A model generated the notes under the pieces. The model searched no databases. It was not told the DNA's origin and saw only the letters and a program-made list of their open reading frames with translations. Made by a program: the position numbers and the translations under genes. Of a DNA stretch of 5,494 nt, positions 1 through 4,619 are shown piece by piece; the first letter of the stretch is position 1, and the number at the start of each line of letters is the position of its first letter. This DNA is from an uncultured bacterium (GTDB lineage Bacteria; Gemmatimonadota; Gemmatimonadetes; Longimicrobiales; RSA9): NCBI GenBank assembly GCA_937995995.1, contig CALKIP010000325.1, forward strand, positions 1-5,494. Direction: 5' to 3'.

Positions 1-222
1 GGCTCTGGCGCCGGCTTGCTGGCCCCCTATCGAGTAGGACGCCCGAGGCGGAGACCGTTGCACAGCCGCGGGCGGTGCCGAGCCTCGGCCCAGTGCGATG
101 CGCCCGTCACGCCCTGTCTCTTCCGATGGCGCCCGGAGGCGACGACGGCGGAATACAACGTGCGTCGCCACGCGGCCGTTGAAGCGCCCGCCCACCCCAA
201 CTCGAGGAACAGGAGGTGTCTC
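1..222. other. Non-coding lead-in upstream of the sHSP gene
   Basis: No convincing gene is visible here. A reading frame extends upstream from the sHSP gene to position 16, but its residues are arginine/proline-rich with no domain, and a strong ribosome binding site marks a later start. The stretch holds a 13-base odd palindrome at 77-89 (GCCGAG-C-CTCGGC), which could be an operator or just GC-rich coincidence, and a small AT-richer patch around 151-159 (GAATACAAC) that could be part of a promoter -10. I see no CIRCE element and no paired -35/-10 set, so the heat-shock regulation expected for this family cannot be read from the sequence. Confidence 0.5.
211..217 (+). promoter_or_regulatory. 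Strong Shine-Dalgarno site of the sHSP gene
   Basis: AGGAGGT lies five bases before the ATG at 223. It is an almost perfect match to the anti-Shine-Dalgarno sequence of 16S rRNA and fixes the start of the sHSP gene, ruling out the longer frame open from position 16. Confidence 0.85.
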
Positions 223-684
223 ATGGCCACTCGTCCGACACGGTCCGGGAACTCGCCCTGGCAGGAGCTGCGAGACATGCGCGAGGAGCTGGATCGGTTC
301 CTGACCAGCACGCTTCGTGGCGCAACGGGTCGCGGCCCGTTGGAGTGGACGCCGCCGGTCGACATCACCGAGCGTGACGACGCACTCGTCCTGACGGCCG
401 AACTGCCGGGGATGGGGAAGGACGACGTCGAGGTCGAACTGGAGAACAACGTCCTCACGCTCCGCGGCGAGAAGCGCTCGGAGCACGAGGAAAAGGAAGA
501 GGGCCGCCACGTCTACGAGCGCCAGTACGGTCAGTTCACGCGTTCTTTCACCCTGCCACGTTCGGTGGATGCGGATCGGATCCACGCGCGCTTCCGCGAC
601 GGGGTGCTCACCGTCACGATGCCGAAGCTCGAGCGTTCGGGCGGGAAGAAGATCGACATCGAGAGCGGCGAGGGTGCGGCGTGA
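223..684 (+). CDS. Small heat-shock protein, Hsp20/alpha-crystallin family
   Basis: A 153-residue ATP-independent holdase chaperone, expected to form cytoplasmic oligomers that bind unfolding proteins until ATP-dependent chaperones refold them. The N-terminal arm (about 1-40) has the amphipathic segment WQELRDMREELDRFL typical of bacterial class A sHSPs. The alpha-crystallin domain spans about 41-136: WTPPVDI at 42-48, ELPGM at 60-64, NNVLTLRGE at 75-83, YGQFTRSFTLP at 102-112, and the signature GVLTVTMPK at 127-135. The C-terminal tail carries an I-x-I motif (IDI, 144-146), which docks into a neighbouring subunit's domain in this family. Length is normal. The ATG at 223 is chosen for its strong ribosome binding site and because the protein then begins like its relatives. 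The stop overlaps the start of the next gene, so the two are probably co-translated. No heat-shock operator is visible. The family assignment is secure; the particular clients are unknown. Confidence 0.96.
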   Translation: MATRPTRSGNSPWQELRDMREELDRFLTSTLRGATGRGPLEWTPPVDITERDDALVLTAELPGMGKDDVEVELENNVLTLRGEKRSEHEEKEEGRHVYERQYGQFTRSFTLPRSVDADRIHARFRDGVLTVTMPKLERSGGKKIDIESGEGAA

Positions 685-1355
685 GGCGCGGGGAGGGCGC
701 AAGGGGCAGGAACGATGCCGCGGCCGAACGCCGGGAGTACACCCGTGCGGCGTACGGCGGCGACTACCTGGAGAATCTGCGCTGGCAGTACCGCAGGACC
801 TATGGCTCGGGGACCGACATGGACCCGTACCGCACCGGTGGCTCGATCGGCCGCGGCTACCAGCGGGCGACGGATCTCGGTGCTCGGGACGCCGACCCGG
901 GGCCACGGCCCCGGCGGGACTACGCAGCGCCCTACTACGGACGCCACCCCGGCGGGTATCGCGACCGGTCGCGCCGGGATGGTCGCCGGCCCGGGACCGC
1001 GGCCCGGGACGCCGGCTACCCGTACTTCTCGAGTGCGGCGATCACGGAGGCGGTCCAGGGCTACCCGCCGGCCGATACCTTGAACCCCGAGGTCTACCCA
1101 CCGGCGTTGGGGTGGGGAATCGGAGACTACGGAGACGAGTATGAGCCGCCCGGGGTGGACAGGGAGCGGTGGAGGCGGGGCGCTCGAGTCCGCTCACACG
1201 AGCGCGGCGAATCGTACGGTCGCGGAGTCGGTCGCACGCGCGGACGGGTGCGCAGCAGGGCAGGTGCCCACGGCGAGGGACGCGTGCGCGGCGGAAACTA
1301 CGGTCGCGGCGACGACTACGGACGCGAGTACCGCGGCAGGGGCCGGCGGCGGTAG
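681..1355 (+). CDS. Arg/Tyr/Gly-rich, lysine-free low-complexity protein
   Basis: A 224-residue protein that I do not recognise. It begins at a GTG overlapping the sHSP stop codon (GTGA at 681-684), with AGGG at 671-674 as a possible ribosome binding site; an in-frame ATG at 819 is a weaker alternative. Third codon positions are strongly G/C throughout, supporting real coding. By hand count it has about 47 arginines and 21 tyrosines but no lysine and no cysteine. Three zones are visible: an N-terminal part rich in Y, R and G (1-110); a more ordered, proline- and tyrosine-rich centre (about 112-158, with AITEAVQGYPP and NPEVYPPALGWGIGDYG); and a C-terminal tail (161-224) made of GR, RG and YGR units. 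There is no signal peptide or membrane segment. The tail resembles RGG-type nucleic-acid-binding or phase-separating sequence, but that is inference from composition. Its overlap with the sHSP gene suggests a shared stress role. Confidence 0.75.
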   Translation: MRRGEGARGRNDAAAERREYTRAAYGGDYLENLRWQYRRTYGSGTDMDPYRTGGSIGRGYQRATDLGARDADPGPRPRRDYAAPYYGRHPGGYRDRSRRDGRRPGTAARDAGYPYFSSAAITEAVQGYPPADTLNPEVYPPALGWGIGDYGDEYEPPGVDRERWRRGARVRSHERGESYGRGVGRTRGRVRSRAGAHGEGRVRGGNYGRGDDYGREYRGRGRRR

Positions 1356-1366
1356 CCAGGTCGGTT

Positions 1367-1407
1367 GACGCCCGGCGGCGCCACTCCCTGTGGCGTCGCT
1401 CCGGGTC
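1367..1407. terminator. Possible terminator hairpin between convergent genes
   Basis: The 99-base gap between the Arg/Tyr-rich gene and the oppositely oriented thioredoxin-fold gene can fold into a two-part hairpin. The inner stem CGCCAC (1379-1384) pairs with GTGGCG (1390-1395) around the five-base loop TCCCT. The outer stem CCCGG (1371-1375) pairs with CCGGG (1401-1405), and GAC (1367-1369) can extend it to GTC... at 1405-1407 past one bulged base. No T-run follows on either strand, so classic intrinsic termination is not demonstrated. Position between convergent genes makes a bidirectional terminator or 3'-end stabiliser plausible. Confidence 0.4.
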
Positions 1408-1454
1408 ACCTCACCTGACGGCTCCGGACCATGCGTGGGGCCGCCCTCGTGGCC

Positions 1455-1991
1455 TCACGCGCTTCCGGGCGCTTGATCCGCCTGCTTCAAGTGTTGCTGG
1501 CCGTGGGTTCGGTGGCCTTGCCACGGTCGGTTCGGTTGCCCTCGCAGTGCATCGAGGAGTCCCTGCAGCGCGGCCCGGGTCCAGTCGGTATCGCGTGCCG
1601 CGTCCGCTCGCAGGCGCCACAGCCCGATCTGGAGCCAGCCGTCGTCGAATACGACGCAGACAGGAGACGACTCCATGCCTTCGGCCACGTACTGCGTACC
1701 GATCTCGGGGAACTCGTCGATCGGGAAGAGCCGCAGGTCGACGCCCCCGGCCACGCCGGCCTGGTCGCACGCCCGGGCGACGACCGGAACGACTTCGTGG
1801 GCGGCCGCACTTTCCGGGTCGAAGATGCAGAGGACGTAACGCGGTGTGGGCACGTCCTGATACTCGGCGCGCAACGTGCCCAGCGCGGTCTGGTCGAAGC
1901 GCTGCTGCCAGACACGGCCGTGCTCGCCGAGCCGTTCCAGCCAGTCGTCCCACGTGATCCCCTCGCCGAAACGCTCTCTCGGCACCGACAT
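1455..1991 (-). CDS. Thioredoxin-fold protein lacking the active-site cysteine motif
   Basis: A 178-residue cytoplasmic protein resembling the thioredoxin-like family that Pfam calls Thioredoxin_9. Family members start with a helical segment (here GITWDDWLERLGEHGRVWQQRF, in two parts across 11-32), then a beta strand leading to a W-C-x-D active site, and later a cis-proline loop. The strand is present (RYVLCIFD, 51-58) and so is the cis-Pro loop (SSP, 108-110), followed by VCVVFDDGWLQIGLW. The active-site position instead reads PESAAAHEVVP (59-69), so by my alignment Ser61 replaces the cysteine. Cysteines remain at 55, 75 and 112, none in a CxxC. It is therefore probably not a disulfide reductase; a binding or scaffold role is possible. 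The start is fixed by a good ribosome binding site; a longer frame to 2177 is arginine/proline-rich filler. It lies downstream of the inositol-monophosphatase gene on the same strand. Confidence 0.72.
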   Translation of the reverse strand: MSVPRERFGEGITWDDWLERLGEHGRVWQQRFDQTALGTLRAEYQDVPTPRYVLCIFDPESAAAHEVVPVVARACDQAGVAGGVDLRLFPIDEFPEIGTQYVAEGMESSPVCVVFDDGWLQIGLWRLRADAARDTDWTRAALQGLLDALRGQPNRPWQGHRTHGQQHLKQADQAPGSA

Positions 1992-2189
1992 GTGCTGCCT
2001 CCACGACTGCGGATCCTCGGTTGCGCCGCGGCCGCCCGGCGCGGCATGCGAGACCCATTGAGTCGCAAGGAGCGCACCGTGACGACTCCTGTCGAGTGGG
2101 GGCATGGCCGGTCGGGGCGGGCGGGCCCGGGCGGCCCCCGGGCGGGGCCGCCTCACCGCCGCACCGTGTGCGGGCATGGCGCCGACGCG
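1992..2189 (-). other. Very GC-rich gap with a 7-bp hairpin
   Basis: The 198 bases between the inositol-monophosphatase stop and the thioredoxin-fold start contain no supportable gene. They include a run of G/C tracts with an inverted repeat GCCCGGG (2125-2131) and CCCGGGC (2137-2143) around a five-base loop. In the minus-strand transcript this all-GC stem lies about 50 bases after the upstream gene's stop, where it could protect or end that message. There is no following T-tract, and the background is so GC-rich that coincidence is possible. No promoter is evident for the downstream gene. Confidence 0.35.
1998..2002 (-). promoter_or_regulatory. Shine-Dalgarno site fixing the thioredoxin-fold start
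   Basis: On the minus strand GGAGG lies six bases before the ATG at 1991. It supports the 178-residue protein over the frame that stays open to 2177, whose extra residues show no conserved character. Confidence 0.75.
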
Positions 2190-3029
2190 TCAGCCCAATT
2201 CGCGGAGGAGCGCTCCGAGTCGTGCGTGCATGGTCGGGTTGCCGGCCAGGACCGAGCCACCGGCAAGGAGGTCGAGGGGCCCACCGTCCACTGCGGTGAT
2301 GATGCCGCCTGCCTCCTGGACGATGAGTGCGCCCGCGGCGAAGTCCCAGGGCGCGAGGGTGAGCTCCCAGAAGGCGTCCAGATATCCCGTGGCCAGGTGG
2401 CAGAGATCGAGGGCCGCCGAGCCGCCGCGCCGCACCCCGGCCGTGCGGCGGAGCACGGTGCCCAATTGATCGAGGAACCGCGGGATCTCGTGCTGCGTCT
2501 TGAAGGGGAAGCCGGTGCCGATCAGCGCCTGATTCAGGCGTTCGATCCTGGAGACGTGGATCTGCTCCCCGTTGAGGAAGGCCCCGCCGCCGCGCAGCGC
2601 CGTCCATTCCTCACCCGTCGAGCCCGCGACGACGGCCCCCGCAACGGGAACGCCACGGTGCAGGACTGCCACGGACGCCGTGTACATGGGGTAGCGGTGC
2701 AGGTAGTTGGTGGTCCCATCGAGGGGGTCGACGATCCACAGCCACTCGGCATCTTCGGGACGGGTGACGCTCCCCGCCTCGGCGCCCTCCACCTGCCGCT
2801 CGCCGACGGCGGTCGCGCCTTCCTCCGCAAGGATCGTGTGGTCGGGATAACGCTCGCTCACCAGGGCGATGATCCGCTCCTCGGCTTCGCGGTCGACGTG
2901 TGTGACGAAATCGGCCGCCCCCTTGGCGGACCAGTCCTCGAGGCGGACCCGGCCAAGATGCCGCAGGTGAATCTCGGTCGCGGCGCGCGCCGCGGTCAGA
3001 GCCGTTTCCAGCAGTTCCTGATGACTCAT
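2190..3029 (-). CDS. suhB: Inositol-1-monophosphatase family protein (SuhB-like)
   Basis: A 279-residue Mg2+-dependent, Li+-sensitive-type sugar phosphatase. Family members hydrolyse myo-inositol 1-phosphate to inositol and phosphate; others act on fructose-1,6-bisphosphate, histidinol phosphate or PAP, and the exact substrate cannot be settled here. The metal-site motifs are complete: DFVTHVDREAE (40-50), AEEG with Glu70, WIVDPLDGTTN (98-108) with Asp101 and Asp104, and the C-terminal WDFAAG with Asp229. GGSAALDLC (202-210) is the usual substrate-side loop. An acidic insert (about 74-95) separates the Glu70 motif from the DPLDGT motif. Length is typical for the family. The ATG at 3029 is preceded on the minus strand by AAGGGG four bases away, supporting this start. 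It is divergent from trpS and heads a minus-strand pair with the thioredoxin-fold gene. The symbol reflects family resemblance, not proven orthology with E. coli suhB. Confidence 0.92.
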   Translation of the reverse strand: MSHQELLETALTAARAATEIHLRHLGRVRLEDWSAKGAADFVTHVDREAEERIIALVSERYPDHTILAEEGATAVGERQVEGAEAGSVTRPEDAEWLWIVDPLDGTTNYLHRYPMYTASVAVLHRGVPVAGAVVAGSTGEEWTALRGGGAFLNGEQIHVSRIERLNQALIGTGFPFKTQHEIPRFLDQLGTVLRRTAGVRRGGSAALDLCHLATGYLDAFWELTLAPWDFAAGALIVQEAGGIITAVDGGPLDLLAGGSVLAGNPTMHARLGALLRELG

Positions 3030-3053
3030 CCGTCCCCTTGATCGTTCGTCTTT

Positions 3054-3136
3054 ACTTCACCCTGCGACCGCGGTCCGCGTGACCACGCCCGCTCGACTTC
3101 ACCTTCCGTAGCTCGCCGCAACATCGTAACTTCACC
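3054..3136. repeat. Three direct copies of ACTTCACC
   Basis: The eight bases ACTTCACC occur at 3054-3061, 3096-3103 and 3129-3136, all in the same orientation, in the divergent region between suhB and trpS. Start-to-start spacings are 42 and 33 bases, near whole numbers of helical turns, so a protein bound to each would face roughly the same side of the DNA. I found no other exact copy in the window. They look like binding sites for a transcription factor serving one or both divergent promoters. The middle copy also lies inside the left arm of the trpS leader helix, so an RNA-level role is a competing explanation. Confidence 0.5.
3066..3088. promoter_or_regulatory. Two adjacent operator-like dyads
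   Basis: GACCGCGGTC at 3066-3075 is a perfect 10-base palindrome. One base later GCGTG-AC-CACGC (3077-3088) has 5-base inverted arms. They sit between the first and second ACTTCACC copies in the divergent promoter region, where a repressor or activator operator would be expected. Alternating GC sequence can give such dyads by chance, so the call is tentative. No clear sigma-70 -35/-10 pair could be placed nearby on either strand. Confidence 0.3.
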
Positions 3137-3212
3137 GGGTTGGATCGCGAAAGCACGCCTGTGAGGCGGATACCCTCCAGACAGGCAGTCATACGGGAAG
3201 GAACGAAGTCGA
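3093..3212 (+). promoter_or_regulatory. trpS leader: long-range helix burying the ribosome binding site
   Basis: The 5' leader of trpS contains two distant complementary arms. Bases 3093-3100 (TCGACTTC) pair with 3205-3212 (GAAGTCGA), reaching the A of the ATG. After an internal loop (3101 against 3202-3204), 3102-3107 (CCTTCC) pair with 3196-3201 (GGAAGG), the Shine-Dalgarno core. After one bulged G (3195), 3108-3110 (GTA) pair with 3192-3194 (TAC). That is 17 base pairs in all. The enclosed 81 bases can form two exclusive folds: CGCCT/AGGCG (3156-3160 with 3164-3168), optionally with GGGT/ACCC (3137-3140 with 3172-3175); or GCCTGT/ACAGGC (3157-3162 with 3181-3186) stacked on GAGG/CCTC (3163-3166 with 3174-3177). 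This suggests control of translation initiation, closed when the long helix forms. The ligand or signal is unknown. The pairing is read directly; the regulation is inference, and the transcription start is not known. Confidence 0.55.
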
Positions 3213-4219
3213 TGGCAGACCTTCGGGTGTTCAGCGGGATGCAGCCCACGGGAGAAGCGCATCTGGGGAACTATCTCGGTGCGTTGAAGCAGTGGGTCGA
3301 TCTGCAGGAACGGGGCGAGTGCATCTTCAGCATCGTGGACCTGCACGCGCTCACGATCGCCTACGAGCCCGCGGAGATGGAACGGCGCGTCTTCGACATG
3401 GCGGTCAGCTTCCTCGCCGCGGGGCTGGACCCCGACCGGTGCACGATCTTCGTGCAGTCGGAGGTGCCGCAGCACGCAGAGCTCATGTGGCTTTTCAACA
3501 CGGTCACCCCACTCGGTGACCTGGAGCGGATGACGCAGTTCAAGGACAAGGCATCGGGGATGGAGTCGATCCCGGCGGGGCTCTTGAACTACCCGGTGCT
3601 GCAGGCGGCAGACATCTTGCTCTATCGAGCCAATGCGGTGCCGGTCGGCGAGGACCAGCTCCAGCACCTGGAGCTGACGCGCGAGATCGCGCGTCGGTGG
3701 AATCGGCAGTACGGCGATCTCTTTCCCGAGCCCAAGCCGATCATCGGCAAGGCGGGGCGGATCCGGGGCCTCGACGGCGAGGCGAAGATGAGCAAGTCCC
3801 GGGGCAACACGGTGGGGATGCTCGACTCGCCGGAGGAGATCCACGCCAAGGTCCGCACGGCGGTGACCGACCCGCAGCGGGTGAGGCGGAGCGATCCCGG
3901 GCGCCCCGAGGTCTGCAACGTCTTCACGCTGCACGGCTTCTTCACCCCGGCCGAGCAGAGAGCCGAGATCGAGCGGGATTGCCGTTCGGCCGCACTCGGG
4001 TGCGTGGACTGCAAGCGGATGCTGGCCGAGTCGATCGCCCGAGAATTCGAGCCGATGCGGGAGCGGGCCGCCGAGTACCGGGCGCACCCGGAGCGGGTGC
4101 ACGAGATCCTGGGCGACGGCGCCGCCCGGTGCCGCGCGATGGCGGAAGAGACGATGCGGGAGGTGCGGGAGCGCATGGGCCTCGTGAGGAAGGAGGTGCC
4201 GGTCCCCGCACGCCCCTGA
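3212..4219 (+). CDS. trpS: Tryptophanyl-tRNA synthetase with iron-sulfur cluster signature
   Basis: A 335-residue class Ic aminoacyl-tRNA synthetase that activates tryptophan with ATP and loads it onto tRNA-Trp in the cytoplasm. The Rossmann-fold signature is complete: SGMQPTGEAHLGNYLGA with HLGN (the HIGH motif) at 17-20, the tryptophan-pocket region GEDQLQHLELTREIARR (146-162), and KMSKS at 192-196. Length matches bacterial TrpRS. In the anticodon-binding domain, Cys235, Cys257, Cys264 and Cys267 form C-x21-C-x6-C-x2-C. The Thermotoga maritima enzyme, known to bind a [4Fe-4S] cluster there, has C-x22-C-x6-C-x2-C as I recall it, so a cluster is likely here too. The ATG at 3212 is chosen for the conserved N-terminus and GGAAGGA at 3196-3202, nine bases upstream; an in-frame ATG at 3140 would add 24 unconserved residues. 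It heads an operon with the zinc-ribbon gene 13 bases later and is divergent from suhB. Its leader RNA can sequester the ribosome binding site. Confidence 0.97.
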   Translation: MADLRVFSGMQPTGEAHLGNYLGALKQWVDLQERGECIFSIVDLHALTIAYEPAEMERRVFDMAVSFLAAGLDPDRCTIFVQSEVPQHAELMWLFNTVTPLGDLERMTQFKDKASGMESIPAGLLNYPVLQAADILLYRANAVPVGEDQLQHLELTREIARRWNRQYGDLFPEPKPIIGKAGRIRGLDGEAKMSKSRGNTVGMLDSPEEIHAKVRTAVTDPQRVRRSDPGRPEVCNVFTLHGFFTPAEQRAEIERDCRSAALGCVDCKRMLAESIAREFEPMRERAAEYRAHPERVHEILGDGAARCRAMAEETMREVRERMGLVRKEVPVPARP

Positions 4220-4232
4220 ACGAAGGAGCGCC

Positions 4233-4613
4233 ATGGGGGACCAGCGTAGAATCCAGCGGCGGCTGCCGAACGAGCTGCACAACGAGCAGACCAATCTCGA
4301 GGCACTGCGCGCGCACCAGCTCTCCCGGGAGCCCGGCTACGAGGCTCGCGGACAGGTCGGCCGGGCGGCCGACGGCGTACTCGTCCAGGTCTGCCTCGAG
4401 TGCGGCAAGGAGTACATGTTCGACGAGAAGGCGCCACCCGAGGACCTCGAGTGCGAGAAGTGCGGCAACCAGGTCTTCCGCTCCTTCTTCTCGGTGAAGG
4501 GCTACGACGACGTCGAGGCCGACTTCCAGCGCTCGACCGAGCGGGACCTTGCGCCGAACGACGACGAGTCCGATGTGACCCGGTCCGACATTCTGGACCT
4601 CAACAACTTGTAG
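4233..4613 (+). CDS. Small zinc-ribbon protein of unknown function
   Basis: A 126-residue soluble protein. The N-terminal part (1-50) is charged and probably helical at 11-32. A zinc ribbon follows, with Cys54, Cys57, Cys74 and Cys77 in the pattern C-x2-C-x16-C-x2-C (CLECGKEY and CEKCGNQVFRSFF), most likely binding one Zn2+. The C-terminal tail (about 91-126) is acidic and ends in SDILDLNNL, which could be a short docking peptide. I do not recognise the family; the ribbon resembles the FmdB-like/rubredoxin-like class only generally. AAGGAG at 4223-4228 lies four bases before the ATG, so the start is secure. It sits 13 bases after trpS and 6 bases before dapA, so the three genes are almost certainly one transcript. 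Roles in RNA or protein binding are possible guesses; nothing in the sequence decides between them. Confidence 0.88.
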   Translation: MGDQRRIQRRLPNELHNEQTNLEALRAHQLSREPGYEARGQVGRAADGVLVQVCLECGKEYMFDEKAPPEDLECEKCGNQVFRSFFSVKGYDDVEADFQRSTERDLAPNDDESDVTRSDILDLNNL

Positions 4614-4619
4614 GCGGCC

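Noticed and set aside
178..200. Sigma-32-like GTTGAA followed by CCCCAA before the sHSP gene
   Set aside because: The spacer is only 11 bases and transcription would begin inside the ribosome binding site, so this is probably chance.
113..213. Possible RNA thermometer: CCTG (113-116) and TTCC (121-124) against GGAACAGG (206-213) at the sHSP ribosome binding site
   Set aside because: It gives only eight pairs with a four-base bulge and leaves most of the AGGAGGT unpaired; not convincing as a ROSE-type or fourU thermometer.
16..222. N-terminal extension of the sHSP frame
   Set aside because: Arginine/proline-rich residues without family similarity precede a near-perfect ribosome binding site and a canonical sHSP start at 223.
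1992..2177. N-terminal extension of the thioredoxin-fold frame on the minus strand
   Set aside because: The added 62 residues are low-complexity and the GGAGG at 1998-2002 clearly serves the ATG at 1991.
1431..3041. Long plus-strand open frame of 536 codons opposite the suhB and thioredoxin-fold genes
   Set aside because: It is antisense to two genes with clear family motifs and strong codon bias. Such frames are expected opposite GC-rich coding DNA, and its protein has no recognisable domain.
3137..3175. T-box-like sequence GGGTTGGATCGCG ahead of trpS, with GGGT able to pair with ACCC
   Set aside because: It resembles the T-box consensus but has an extra T and lacks ACC after TGGA. The GCG has no CGC partner in the right place, and tRNA-Trp, whose discriminator base is G, would call for TGGC. 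No Stem I with a TGG specifier loop or T-run terminator is visible, and the region is short for a full T-box. The pairing is kept only as part of the leader finding.
3026..4294. Long minus-strand open frame opposite trpS
   Set aside because: It is a shadow of trpS, whose HLGN and KMSKS motifs are unambiguous; the antisense product is a histidine/arginine/leucine-rich composition artefact.
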